DNA of 64,000 nt from Taishania sp036758285 (GCA_036758285.1 DAIOWV010000001.1:1-64000), one strand, 5' to 3'. Counted from the stretch's first letter, positions 44,046 through 53,281 are shown. Made by a program: numbers and translations. Notes: generated from the letters alone by a model not told the origin.

Positions 44046-45072
44046 CTATTTTTTATGAAATGAAATTAATTTGTATAGTTCAACAGATTCACCTGTATTT
44101 TCATCATAAGTATCAAGTTTGATTGTAACCGAATGATCATCGTTCCATTTTAAAACGGTTACGTTTTCTCTAGTTGTTTCTAATTCATTTTCAAAATAAG
44201 AAGCATTAAATTCCTCTGTAAATCCTGTTTCTGTCAATGAATATAAACGAATCCCAGTAGAACTAAATAAAATAGCTTTCTTTTTATCTTTTGAAAAAAT
44301 AGGATATTCTTGTACACTACCTTCATAGTAATAGTTAGTGTTCCAGCTAATTTCACTACCATCTTTTTTACTGATTAATGAATACCCTTGTTCACGAAAA
44401 TAACCATCCTCAAGAGAATAACCAACCTCTGGAATTGCCCAATAAATCAAATATGCATCTATGTTCTTTAAATAGCCTTGAAATTGATGACACCTGTTTT
44501 CTAAATTGTAATCATTTAGAAAAGCCATCATTGCAGACATTGAAGTTAAAAAATTGGGTGCAAAAAGAGATTTATTGTTTCCATTATTAATTTTAAGTAC
44601 TATAGAAGTGTCTGTTTTTTGAAGATACTCTCCAAATAACTTATCATCTATAAAAAAATTAAATTTCGTACCTGTTTCAAATGCAAAAGGTGATCTGATT
44701 GTACCTGTTTCAACAGAATCAATATTTGAGACAGAAATTANNNNNNNNNNATGATAAAATTAATATAGAGAAACATCTTAAAGTAAAGTCTATGCCTAAT
44801 TTTGTAATAGACACTTTATATAAAATAGTTGAGAAAGAAATTACATACTTTTCAGAGTTTATCTGTTCAGGAAATGGATTTAATGTACCATACCAGTCAT
44901 AGTCTCCAAAAGCTGAGTAATCATAAACCGGATAGATTTTCCCATCTTCGTAAAGCGTATAATCCGATTTTAAAACTTTGTAGTGTTTTTTGGACTCTTT
45001 CACTTGTGAATAAAGATTTGAATTAATCAATAATACAATTGAAAGGATAAAGATTAAAGGTGATTTTTTCAT
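44046..45072 (-). CDS. Exported protein of unknown function, broken by an assembly gap
   Basis: The start at 45072 gives a signal peptide (SPLIFILSIVLLINSNLYSQ) and runs to the N gap at 44741-44750. On the far side the frame is open from the gap ('SVSNIDSVETGTIRSPFAFETG') through residues that precede the internal ATG at 44540, to the stop at 44046. The two parts differ in frame only because the gap length is nominal, so they are one gene of about 340 residues. It has 'YEDGKIYPVYDYSAFGDYDWYG' near the start and 'PEVGYSLEDGYFREQGYSLIS' in the middle. I do not recognise the family. It is the last gene of a five-gene leftward unit. Confidence 0.72.
44741..44750. other. Assembly gap (10 N)
   Basis: Ten N's inside a leftward gene. 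The frames on both sides are open but differ by one base, so the gap length is nominal. Confidence 0.97.
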
Positions 45073-45093
45073 GTTTTAGAATTTAGCAAGTTA

Positions 45094-45540
45094 TTAATAA
45101 ACGTCTATGATTTCGATGTCAAACATCAAAATAGAACTTTCGGGTATTTTCCCTAATTTTTGCTGGCCGTAACCAATTTGTGGTGGAACAATTATCGTTG
45201 CTTTTCCTCCTGGTTTTAAATAATATGCAACTTCTCTCCATCCATGAATTAAATTATTTAATTTCAATTCTGTTGGTTCTTTTTGCTCGTCAAAAACTTC
45301 ACCATTTAACAACTTTCCGGTATAAACAGCTGAAATAATCGCTGTTCCTTTTATAGGTTCTCCTTCTCCACTTTCGTGAATCTTATAATAAAGTCCTGAT
45401 TCAGACTTATTCATTTGGAGATCGTTTTTTTTAATGTACTTTTTAATTTTATCATCAAAAGCTTTTATTTCTTCATCATTGTATTTTCCACAAGAAGAAA
45501 AGAGTAGCCCTATCAAGATTATATTTAGAAAAAATTTCAT
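45094..45540 (-). CDS. FKBP-type peptidyl-prolyl isomerase lipoprotein
   Basis: 148 residues with a lipoprotein signal (FFLNIILIGLLFSSC, Cys 17). The FKBP domain spans about 50-148: 'TAIISAVYTGKLLNGEVFDEQ', 'LIHGWREVAYYLKPGGKATIIVPPQIGYG' and 'IPESSILMFDIEIIDVY'. Several aromatic residues that form the rapamycin pocket are replaced, so activity may be weak. It would fold proteins in the periplasm while anchored to a membrane. It lies 16 bases after the TraB/GumN gene. Confidence 0.88.
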   Translation of the reverse strand: MKFFLNIILIGLLFSSCGKYNDEEIKAFDDKIKKYIKKNDLQMNKSESGLYYKIHESGEGEPIKGTAIISAVYTGKLLNGEVFDEQKEPTELKLNNLIHGWREVAYYLKPGGKATIIVPPQIGYGQQKLGKIPESSILMFDIEIIDVY

Positions 45541-45556
45541 GATTTTAATTTGATTT

Positions 45557-46441
45557 TTAGAACATTACAGGAGTTAGTATATACCCTTGTTTTTCAAGTA
45601 AACGAAGAACACCATCTTCACCTCCCAAGTGACCAGCTCCGACAGCAATAAATGTTTTTTTCTTTTTGATTAATTTTTCAATTTGGGGAATCCAATTGTA
45701 GTTTCTATTTTTCAATAATGCATCTGAAGATTCCATCATACTTCCACCTTCTTGTTCAAGATAAAGAAACATTTCATCAACATTTTGTTTCAGATAAATA
45801 GTAAACATTTCTTCCATAACATTTGAATCTTGAGTTGGATTTCGAATTAATTCCATGATCATTTCTCTTTGTTGGAGAGTGTCCATGTTGTCAAAAATTG
45901 CAATTTGTTGAGCAATAGTTTCCAAACCCAAAACAGGTATTTCATTACTTTTTGCTAGGGCTTGTACAGTCAAATCATAGGATTCTATTTTTCCAACTAA
46001 ATCCTTTTGACTTGCTAATTGTACCAAAGCGAATGGTTTCATTTTTCCCAATCCCAACTTAAATTGTTCTGGAGTTACCTCCAATTCATTTTTTGCCCAA
46101 TTTAACAATGAATCAACTTGATTTGGTTCGAAAAAGTCTAAAATTGTACCTTTTTCAAGCATTAAATGTTGCAAAACTTCATTTTGGTTTAAGTCACCAA
46201 TTTCTAGAACTACTTGTTGACTATTCTGAATAATTGTTTTTAGTTGATCAGGGAAATAAAAACGCTCTTTATAAATCATATGAATGGTTCCAAAGATGTA
46301 AGAATCCTTTTTTATTTTGTTTCCTTCAATCTTCCATAATAATGTATTGGCAGTAGTTGGGAATTTATCTAAATGTTGTGCTGTAATTGAAGTATACAGA
46401 AATAGAAAAAAGACAACAACAGAAAATTGGATAGGTTTCAT
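45557..46441 (-). CDS. TraB/GumN family protein
   Basis: 294 residues with a signal peptide (FSVVVFFLFLYTSITAQ). It shows 'NTLLWKIEGNKIKKDSYIFGTIHMIYKERF' with the His of the GxxH motif, 'QQVVLEIGDLNQ' with Glu, and 'TFIAVGAGHLGGEDGVLRLLEKQGY' with the C-terminal GxxH. These are the three conserved elements of the TraB/PrgY/GumN fold, proposed to be a metal-dependent protease. The substrate is unknown. It sits between the methyltransferase and the FKBP lipoprotein. Confidence 0.9.
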   Translation of the reverse strand: MKPIQFSVVVFFLFLYTSITAQHLDKFPTTANTLLWKIEGNKIKKDSYIFGTIHMIYKERFYFPDQLKTIIQNSQQVVLEIGDLNQNEVLQHLMLEKGTILDFFEPNQVDSLLNWAKNELEVTPEQFKLGLGKMKPFALVQLASQKDLVGKIESYDLTVQALAKSNEIPVLGLETIAQQIAIFDNMDTLQQREMIMELIRNPTQDSNVMEEMFTIYLKQNVDEMFLYLEQEGGSMMESSDALLKNRNYNWIPQIEKLIKKKKTFIAVGAGHLGGEDGVLRLLEKQGYILTPVMF

Positions 46442-46462
46442 TTAATTATTATTTGTTTACTA

Positions 46463-47170
46463 TTACAACTTTATTAATTCAACAAGGTATTGATCATTTT
46501 CTTCGAATAGGAACTCTATTTTAAAGCCAACTTTTTCCGCAACACCTTTTAAACGGTCAAAATCAACATAAAGCCAATCGAACCATTCAGTTTGATGATC
46601 TTTATAAGTCATTTGGAATTTAAAATTTCCATAATATTCAGCATTTAAATCGACCCAAAGTGAACCATCTTCGTCTTCATACAAATACATAACATCTGTT
46701 GAATCACAAATTATTTTCCCTCCAGTATTCAATAAAGACTTAGCATGCAATAAAAATGATTCTAAGCGATCTAATTTACCAGCTAACCCAAGTCCATTCA
46801 TTAGTATTAACAGGGTATCAAATGACTGATTATTGATTTCTAAAAATGTTCCTTGAATGGTGTTAATCCCTAAAGAATTCATATAAGAAATCGCCCCCTC
46901 AGACGGTTCTAATGCTGTAACATCAAATCCTTTATTTTTTAACCATAAAGAATGGGCTCCTGCCCCTGCACCAACATCCAATGTTTTTCCTAAACATTTT
47001 TTCAATGCAATCCTCTCTAATTGAGGCATTTCTTTTTCCGACCGAAGTAAATAACCTGAATCAATACTATCATCATCACATAAATCCGAAGAAACAATAA
47101 TTTCTTCAGATTTTTTAGTTTTTACAAATTCAAGTATTGCTTGTCCAATTGGATCATTTTTTTGAGTCAT
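46463..47170 (-). CDS. SAM-dependent methyltransferase
   Basis: 235 residues. Motif I is 'GKTLDVGAGAGAHSLWLKNKG' near residue 62, followed by 'DVTALEPSEGAISYM' (acidic ribose contact) and 'FDTLLILMNGLGLAGKL' (motif IV). It is a class I Rossmann methyltransferase of the ubiE/COQ5-like type; the substrate is unknown. No signal peptide, so cytoplasmic. It starts 3 bases after the pRiA4b-like gene. Confidence 0.87.
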   Translation of the reverse strand: MTQKNDPIGQAILEFVKTKKSEEIIVSSDLCDDDSIDSGYLLRSEKEMPQLERIALKKCLGKTLDVGAGAGAHSLWLKNKGFDVTALEPSEGAISYMNSLGINTIQGTFLEINNQSFDTLLILMNGLGLAGKLDRLESFLLHAKSLLNTGGKIICDSTDVMYLYEDEDGSLWVDLNAEYYGNFKFQMTYKDHQTEWFDWLYVDFDRLKGVAEKVGFKIEFLFEENDQYLVELIKL

Positions 47171-47173
47171 GAT

Positions 47174-47734
47174 TTAATAATCATCAAATTCGTTAAATGA
47201 AGAATAGTCTTCTTCATTGTAATCATCATCAAAATCATCAAAGCCAAATTCATCATCTTCGTCTTCTCCAAACTCTTCAAATTCACCAGCAAACATTGCA
47301 TCATTATCATCACCTGAACGAGAATTTTCTTTTGGAGCATCTCCAACAGTTAAAGCTATAATTGGTTGTGATGGAGTTTCTTTTTCATACGCAACTAATT
47401 CCAATAAGAAAATCCACATTTTTATAAAATCATAAACAAGTATGATTTTTTGATCTGGTGCTTCTATGAACTCACTTACAGTAGCTTTATCCATTATTGG
47501 CGTAGAGTTTTCTTCATCGCCAAAGCTCATATCTTCCAAGGTAATTTCCTGACCTTTATCCCATTCATCATTCGACATATAAAAAGAAGCCATTTGATCA
47601 CCTTTAAAACCAAAAGATTCAATACTGATTTTATATAAATCTGAAAAAGTTGCCGAATCGGGTATGATTACATCTCTGAAAATTTCTGTACTTTCTTTGG
47701 AGTCTAGTAAAACTCTAAATTTCAATCCTGCCAT
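47174..47734 (-). CDS. pRiA4b ORF-3-like protein with acidic tail
   Basis: 186 residues from the ATG at 47734 (MAGLKFRVLLDSKES); a Met 11 codons earlier has no support. The core has 'FSDLYKISIESFGFKGDQMASFYMSNDEWDKGQEITLEDM' and 'KIILVYDFIKMWIFLLELV', the pattern of the plasmid pRiA4b ORF-3-like family (PF07929). The C-terminal 45 residues are almost all Asp, Glu, Phe and Tyr. The family has no known function; its name recalls a plasmid but many copies are chromosomal. It opens the five-gene leftward unit ending at 44046. Confidence 0.82.
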   Translation of the reverse strand: MAGLKFRVLLDSKESTEIFRDVIIPDSATFSDLYKISIESFGFKGDQMASFYMSNDEWDKGQEITLEDMSFGDEENSTPIMDKATVSEFIEAPDQKIILVYDFIKMWIFLLELVAYEKETPSQPIIALTVGDAPKENSRSGDDNDAMFAGEFEEFGEDEDDEFGFDDFDDDYNEEDYSSFNEFDDY

Positions 47735-47856
47735 GATAATGTTATGAATATTGGTATAAAAGTACATAAAAATCTGAATTCAAAAATTAGAAATTTATTC
47801 TGTTAATTTATATCAATGCTTTATGAAGAAAGTTGTTTTTTAGTTATCTTCATTTT

Positions 47857-48360
47857 ATGAAACATTTATACATACTTCGACATGCAAAAACAAATCAAAT
47901 TTCAAAGACAGGAAAGGATTTTGATAGAGCCTTGCTTCCAAAAGGATTTGATCAATTGAAAGATTTACAATTGTTTTTTGATTCATTTTCTCTAAAAAAC
48001 GATGTTACAATTCTAATTTCTTCAGCAAAACGAACCATTCAAACATTTGAAGGTGTAAAAAATGTGCTACAAAACAAGAATAGCATTTCTACTTATAGTT
48101 TTCATAAAAACTTGTATTTGGCAGAATTAGATGAATTACTAAAAGTAATTTGGAACTTACAAACGGACGATAATATTTTTCTTATCGGTCATAATTTTGG
48201 TATTTCAGAATTAGCCAGTTACTTTACTGAGAGTGACATTGAATTGTCAACTTCAGAATTTATTCATCTTTCATTTCAATGTAATCACTGGAATGAAACA
48301 AGTAAAGGGTTAGCTATTGTTGAGAATCGTTATCATCCTTTGAAGAATACGAATGTGTAG
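47857..48360 (+). CDS. Histidine phosphatase family protein, SixA-like
   Basis: 167 residues from the ATG at 47857 (MKHLYILRHAKTNQ); a TTG at 47833 is upstream but unlikely. 'LYILRHAKT' carries the catalytic His of the RHG motif, 'LISSAKRTIQTFEG' the second Arg, and 'NIFLIGHNFGISELASYF' the second His. SixA-type phosphatases remove phosphate from His of phosphotransfer proteins or from small molecules. The target is not known. The 3' end overlaps the rhomboid gene by 47 bases on the opposite strand. Confidence 0.9.
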   Translation: MKHLYILRHAKTNQISKTGKDFDRALLPKGFDQLKDLQLFFDSFSLKNDVTILISSAKRTIQTFEGVKNVLQNKNSISTYSFHKNLYLAELDELLKVIWNLQTDDNIFLIGHNFGISELASYFTESDIELSTSEFIHLSFQCNHWNETSKGLAIVENRYHPLKNTNV

Positions 48361-49108
48361 TCCCTTCATTGGGCTTGAAGTGATAAACAATATGATATCC
48401 AGCTTCTCGTTGTAATTGCTCTTCTTGAAGCCTTTTGTATTCTTCTTGTTTTGCAATCCACTCTCCTTCAAAATCTGGTGGCTCTATTCCTAATTCTTTT
48501 TCAATTTCATATTGGTATTTGGGGCGTTGAACAGCATCTTTTTTATAAATAAAAGCTAGAAAAACACCAGCAACTAAGCCCATGAAATGCCCCTCCCAAG
48601 ATATATTGGCTTGAATAGGGAAAATTCCCCAAATCATATTTCCATACATGAAAATAATAAAAAGTGAAATGGCTTGTAAAGGCAAATATTTTCGAAGCAC
48701 TCCTGACGTGAATAAAAAACCTACTAAACCATAAATAACACCGCTGATTCCAATATGATATGCTCCTCTATTTTCTGCATACACCCAAACAAGTAATCCC
48801 GTCATTACCCAAAGCAATAAGAATACACGGAGAGCAACTTCTCGATAATAAAAAATTAAGACTGCTAATAAAAGATATAAAGTGACTGTATTATTGAGAA
48901 TATGATGAATGTCTCGTTGCGAATGAAGTAAAGGCATAAAAATAACACCTTTTAACCCTTCTGTTGTTCTTGGTAATAATCCCCATTTATAAAAATCAAT
49001 TGGAGAAAGCGCATCCATCCATTGAATAATCCACAAAATTATCACCAACAAAAGTGGATAGATCAAAGCTTCAAGAGAAGAACCAAATGGATGATTTTTA
49101 AATTTCAT
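48314..49108 (-). CDS. Rhomboid family intramembrane serine protease
   Basis: 264 residues with about six membrane segments. The catalytic Ser 122 lies in 'YHIGISGVIYGLVGF' (GxSG) and His 174 in 'WEGHFMGLVAGVFLAF'. 'RDIHHILNNTVTLYLL' is the usual His/Asn motif before them. The C-terminal 70 residues are charged and cytoplasmic. It cuts transmembrane proteins in the inner membrane; substrates are unknown. Its 3' end overlaps the SixA-like gene by 47 bases. Confidence 0.92.
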   Translation of the reverse strand: MKFKNHPFGSSLEALIYPLLLVIILWIIQWMDALSPIDFYKWGLLPRTTEGLKGVIFMPLLHSQRDIHHILNNTVTLYLLLAVLIFYYREVALRVFLLLWVMTGLLVWVYAENRGAYHIGISGVIYGLVGFLFTSGVLRKYLPLQAISLFIIFMYGNMIWGIFPIQANISWEGHFMGLVAGVFLAFIYKKDAVQRPKYQYEIEKELGIEPPDFEGEWIAKQEEYKRLQEEQLQREAGYHIVYHFKPNEGTTHSYSSKDDNDSQQ

Positions 49109-49199
49109 ATTATTAGTTAGTCAAAATTTATGCCTCAGAGATTTTTAAATTATTTAAGACAGATTGACAGTTTTTTATATGTTATTGTTCATTAAAAAT

Positions 49200-49207
49200 T
49201 AACTTTG
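49200..49207 (+). promoter_or_regulatory. Promoter -7 box (TAACTTTG) for the M61 peptidase
   Basis: Exact TAnnTTTG match, 24 bases before the ATG at 49232. The TTG inside it (49205) is the first possible start codon in frame, but promoter use is more likely. Confidence 0.6.
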
Positions 49208-49231
49208 TGTCCGAATTTTTATTACAATCTG

Positions 49232-50938
49232 ATGAACTATCAATTCAAAATTGAAAACCCAAATCAACAATATTTACAAGTTTCTATTGAAGGAACTGCT
49301 AATTCCAACAATCCGACAATTCAACTTCCATCTTGGAGACCTGGACGATATGAATTGGGTAATTTTGCTAAAAACATAAAAGGATTTAAAGTTTTTAATA
49401 GTTTAGGAAAAAGAGTAACCTTTGAAAAAATCACAAAAGATGCTTGGAAATTGATTTTAAATGAAGGCGAAGCATTTAAAATTGAATATTCATATTTTGC
49501 AAGTCAACTGAATGCAGGATCTACTTTTTTAGATGCAAAACAATTGTATGTAAATCCTGTCAATTGTTGTATGTACCAGATAGGAAATGAAAATGATAAC
49601 TGTTTTTTAAAATTAAATATCCCTTCACATTGGGATATTGCAACGTCTTTAACATTTGAAGATGGTGTTTACAAAACAGAAAACTTTGATGAATTAGCAG
49701 ATTCTCCATTGATTTGTTCTGCCGATTTACAACATGGAGAATATACTTCTGGAAACACAAAATTTCATTTATGGTTTAATGGAATCACAAAACCGGATTG
49801 GGAACGATTAATTAAAGATTTTAAAGCATTTACTGATAAACAAATCGAAAAATTTTCAGAATTTCCCGTTCCGGAATACCATTTTCTATTCCACATTTTA
49901 CCTCAAAAAGTATACCATGGAGTAGAGCATTGTAAATCTACTGTAATTTGTCTTGGTCCGTCTTATGAAGTGTACCAATCTTTGTATAAAGAATTATTAG
50001 GCGTCAGTTCACATGAATTATATCATACATGGAATGTAAAAACAATTCGCCCGATTGAAATGTTTCCATACAATTACACAAAAGAAAATTACTCTCGATT
50101 AGGATATTTATGTGAAGGTGTAACAACCTACATGGGGGATCTTTTCCTTCTAAAAAGCAAGGTCTTTACTTTAGAGCAATATTTAGTTGAATTGACTGCT
50201 CGTTTTCAAATACATTTTGATAATCACGGAAGGTTTAACTACTCTGTTGCTGAATCGTCTTTTGACACATGGTTGGACGGATATGAGTCAGGAGCTCCAA
50301 ATAGAAAAGTATCAATTTATACTGAAGGAAATTTGTTAGCATTCGTTGCTGATATCATGATTCTAAAAGGTACAAATAATAAATATGGTTTAGATGAAGT
50401 AATGCGTCGCTTATATTTCAATTATGCATTACAAGGAAAAGGTGTCTCTGAAGAAGATTATAAAACTGAATTAGAAGCTGTTGGTCAATGTTCTTTTGAT
50501 GACTATTTTTCGGAATATGTTTATGGAAATAAACCATACGAATCAATTCTCATTGATGCATTAGAATACATCGGTTTAGAATTGATACAAAAACCATCTC
50601 ATATTTACAGTCATGCAAGATTGGGTATGAAATGTATTGTTGAATCAGACAAGACAATTGCTAAAATATTTTATCCGGGTGGACCAGCTGATTTAGGAGG
50701 TATGATGATTGACGATGTAATTATCGCTGTCAATGGAGTAATGATTAACAACAATCTTGATCAATGGCTAAACTATTTTGATGAAGACGAAAAACGCATC
50801 ACCATTAATCGTTCGGGTAGATTGATTGAACTTGTATTACCAGAGGTAAATCGAAATTTTTACATGGAACAAAAGCTTAAACCAATTGAAAATCAAAATA
50901 ATTTTCAGAAAAAAGGTTTTATAGCTTGGAGTGAATAA
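49232..50938 (+). CDS. M61 glycyl aminopeptidase family protein with PDZ domain
   Basis: 568 residues from the ATG at 49232 (MNYQFKIENPNQQYL). The N-terminal beta domain ('PTIQLPSWRPGRYELGNFAKNIKGF') is the M61 N-terminal domain. The zinc site is 'GVSSHELYHTWNVKTIRP' (His 261, His 265), with 'LGYLCEGVTTYMGDL' supplying the third ligand Glu. A PDZ-like domain follows near 465-530 ('IFYPGGPADLGGMMIDDVIIAVNG'). No signal peptide is seen, so it is probably cytoplasmic. Family members remove N-terminal Gly or Ala. RluA follows after 45 bases. Confidence 0.92.
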   Translation: MNYQFKIENPNQQYLQVSIEGTANSNNPTIQLPSWRPGRYELGNFAKNIKGFKVFNSLGKRVTFEKITKDAWKLILNEGEAFKIEYSYFASQLNAGSTFLDAKQLYVNPVNCCMYQIGNENDNCFLKLNIPSHWDIATSLTFEDGVYKTENFDELADSPLICSADLQHGEYTSGNTKFHLWFNGITKPDWERLIKDFKAFTDKQIEKFSEFPVPEYHFLFHILPQKVYHGVEHCKSTVICLGPSYEVYQSLYKELLGVSSHELYHTWNVKTIRPIEMFPYNYTKENYSRLGYLCEGVTTYMGDLFLLKSKVFTLEQYLVELTARFQIHFDNHGRFNYSVAESSFDTWLDGYESGAPNRKVSIYTEGNLLAFVADIMILKGTNNKYGLDEVMRRLYFNYALQGKGVSEEDYKTELEAVGQCSFDDYFSEYVYGNKPYESILIDALEYIGLELIQKPSHIYSHARLGMKCIVESDKTIAKIFYPGGPADLGGMMIDDVIIAVNGVMINNNLDQWLNYFDEDEKRITINRSGRLIELVLPEVNRNFYMEQKLKPIENQNNFQKKGFIAWSE

Positions 50939-50983
50939 AAGAAAATTATAAAACAGAACCTAGCTTGTTTTGTATCGTTAATT

Positions 50984-52663
50984 ATGAATCATTCAGATAA
51001 TTTTATTTCATTTAAACGTTCGGTAAAGGACATTACTTTACCAAATAAATTTACATTCCCATTTTACTACGAACCACATCCATTGGCAATAATAGCTGTC
51101 AATGAATTACAACAGTATATTCAAAAACAAACTGATTGGGAACATAATTTCGGACTTAATGAAAACCAGTCTGGAATGGTCATTGGTAAAATGTTTGGTG
51201 TACTAGTAGTACAAAATTCAATTGGTGAACTAGGTTATTTGACTGCTTTTTCAGGAAAATTAGGGGATAGAAATGATTATCCTCATTTTGTTCCTCCAAT
51301 CTTTGATATGCTTAAAGAAGGTGATTTTTATAGGAAAAGTGAACGACTTTTATATGAAATGAGTGATGAGATTGAGTCGTTAAAATCATCACCAGAACTA
51401 CTTCAATTAAAACAAAATGTAATTGATACAGATATTGTTTGTAAAGATGAAATGTCCAATTTTAAACAGAAAGTAAAAGAAAGTAAAATTGAACGCAAAA
51501 ATAAACGTGAATTAGCGGAGTTATTACCTCAAGAAGAAAAAGAAGAACTACTTGAAGAATTAAGAAAACAAAGTATTAAAGAACAATTTTTCTTAAAAGA
51601 TCTTACAAAAATTCATCGTCAAAAACGGTTAGAAGCACAAGAACAACTAGAAGTGTTTAACAGTAAAATTTCGTTTTTAAAGCAAAAAAGAAAACAACAA
51701 TCAAATGATACACAAAATCAATTGTTTGATCAATATCATTTTTTAAATGCAAATGGGAAAACAAAAAGCGTTCTTGAGCTATTCAAACATGTAGAAAATG
51801 GAAAGCCACCTTCAGGAGCTGGTGAATGCTGTGCCCCAAAACTTCTTCAATATGCTTATCAACAACAATTAAAACCAATTGCGATAGCTGAATTTTGGTG
51901 GGGTGCATCTCCTGCATCTGAAATTCGAAAGCATTTGCAATATTACCCTGCATGTAGAGGTAAATGTGAGCCGATTTTAGGACACATGTTACAAGGTTTA
52001 GATGTTGATCCTAATCCAATGCAAATAAATCCTGCAGAAGGCAAAAATCTTGAGATTATTTATGAAGACGATGAAATTGTCGTTGTAAATAAACCCGCAG
52101 AATTTTTATCCGTTCCAGGAAAAACAATTACAGATTCTGTTTTGAAACGAATGGAAGTTTATTTACCAAATGCAACAGGTCCGTTATTAGTTCATCGTTT
52201 AGACATGTCAACCTCTGGAATTTTATTAGTTGCAAAAAGTAAGGAAGCACATGAGTACTTACAATATCAATTTATAAAAAGAACTGTTAAGAAGAGATAT
52301 GTTGCTCTAATTGATGGTCAACTAAATGAAACCAAAGGAACTATTGATTTACCATTACGAGTTGATTTAGATGACAGACCTCGACAATTAGTTTGTTATG
52401 AACATGGAAAATCGGCAAAAACTGACTGGGAGTTGATCGAAATTAAAAATAGCAAATCAAAAGTTTATTTTTATCCAATCACGGGAAGAACTCATCAATT
52501 AAGAGTTCATTCTGCACATCAAAAAGGGCTAGGCTTTCCTATTGTAGGAGATGATTTATATGGAACAAAATCAAATCGTTTACACCTTCATGCGGAAAGT
52601 TTAACAATCAAGCATCCTAAAACAAAAGAAATAATAACTTTCAAAGCAGAAGTACCTTTTTAA
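50984..52663 (+). CDS. RluA family pseudouridine synthase with long N-terminal extension
   Basis: 559 residues. The catalytic part (about 350-559) has 'LEIIYEDDEIVVVNKPAEFLSVPGK', 'PLLVHRLDMSTSGILLVAKSKEAH' (catalytic Asp) and 'FYPITGRTHQLRVHSAH'. The N-terminal 350 residues hold a coiled coil (about 160-240, rich in Lys and Glu) and a Cys motif ('SGAGECCAPKLLQYAYQQQ', 'ACRGKC') that could bind a metal. This long type is common in Bacteroidota and vibrios; it should modify uridines in rRNA or tRNA. A strong terminator follows. Confidence 0.92.
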   Translation: MNHSDNFISFKRSVKDITLPNKFTFPFYYEPHPLAIIAVNELQQYIQKQTDWEHNFGLNENQSGMVIGKMFGVLVVQNSIGELGYLTAFSGKLGDRNDYPHFVPPIFDMLKEGDFYRKSERLLYEMSDEIESLKSSPELLQLKQNVIDTDIVCKDEMSNFKQKVKESKIERKNKRELAELLPQEEKEELLEELRKQSIKEQFFLKDLTKIHRQKRLEAQEQLEVFNSKISFLKQKRKQQSNDTQNQLFDQYHFLNANGKTKSVLELFKHVENGKPPSGAGECCAPKLLQYAYQQQLKPIAIAEFWWGASPASEIRKHLQYYPACRGKCEPILGHMLQGLDVDPNPMQINPAEGKNLEIIYEDDEIVVVNKPAEFLSVPGKTITDSVLKRMEVYLPNATGPLLVHRLDMSTSGILLVAKSKEAHEYLQYQFIKRTVKKRYVALIDGQLNETKGTIDLPLRVDLDDRPRQLVCYEHGKSAKTDWELIEIKNSKSKVYFYPITGRTHQLRVHSAHQKGLGFPIVGDDLYGTKSNRLHLHAESLTIKHPKTKEIITFKAEVPF

Positions 52664-52669
52664 ATAAAA

Positions 52670-52696
52670 AAAACCGATGATATGCTCATCGGTTTT
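52670..52696. terminator. Bidirectional terminator between rluA-type gene and ompH
   Basis: AAAACCGATGA (52670-52680) pairs perfectly with TCATCGGTTTT (52686-52696), loop TATGC. A-rich on the left and T-rich on the right, so it can serve both convergent genes. Confidence 0.92.
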
Positions 52697-52722
52697 ACTA
52701 TTTTAGTAAGTATTACTACTAC

Positions 52723-53235
52723 TTATTTAGTAGCTGATTCTTTTTCTAATCTCAATAACTCAACAGCTACAACATTTGTAATATCCATTTCTGGAGCAAA
52801 GTACAAAGTTGAAGATTGATCAACAACCATAGAAAGTTTCTGACGTTCAGAGATAATTGATATTGCTTTTTGGATTCTGTCTAAGATTGGAACATTTAAT
52901 TCTTCACCGAAAGCCTGTAATTCTTGCTGAATTGACTGCTGACGTTCTTGAACTGCACGTTCTTTATCCATTATCTTTTTCTCTGCTGCTTGACGTAACA
53001 CTGGTGTTAAATCACCTTGTTTCGCTTGATAATCTGCATATGCTTTTTCCAATTCAGCTCTCATTGTGTTAAACTCAGTTGTTACCTCCTTTTCATGAGC
53101 TAAATACTTATCCATTGCCACTTTTCTTGATGGCATTGTATCCAATAGTTTTTGAGAATCAACAAATCCGATTTTCACTTGAGCCATTGTTCCAAAGCTT
53201 AAAAATACTACGATTGCAACTAATAAATTTTTCAT
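52723..53235 (-). CDS. OmpH/Skp-family periplasmic chaperone, copy 1
   Basis: 170 residues with a signal peptide (MKNLLVAIVVFLSFGTMAQ). 'KIGFVDSQKLLDTMPSRKVAMDKYLAHEKEV' opens the Skp fold, followed by a long coiled coil ('RQAAEKKIMDKERAVQERQQ') and the end strand 'LSMVVDQSSTLYFAPEMDITNVV'. Skp/OmpH proteins hold unfolded outer membrane proteins in the periplasm for BamA. It is the last of three tandem copies downstream of bamA; it is close to copy 2, with more than half of the residues identical by eye. Confidence 0.92.
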   Translation of the reverse strand: MKNLLVAIVVFLSFGTMAQVKIGFVDSQKLLDTMPSRKVAMDKYLAHEKEVTTEFNTMRAELEKAYADYQAKQGDLTPVLRQAAEKKIMDKERAVQERQQSIQQELQAFGEELNVPILDRIQKAISIISERQKLSMVVDQSSTLYFAPEMDITNVVAVELLRLEKESATK

Positions 53236-53281
53236 TTTTTCTTTTGTTAAATTGATGATGTTTATTTACTTTTTCAGTTAA

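Noticed and set aside
44699..44902. Small rightward frame across the second N gap
   Set aside because: It overlaps the leftward exported protein, contains N's and has no features of a real gene.
47174..47734. pRiA4b ORF-3 family name suggests a plasmid or transposon
   Set aside because: The name comes from the first described member. There are no transposase, integrase or terminal repeats near, and the gene is in a unit with ordinary chromosomal genes.
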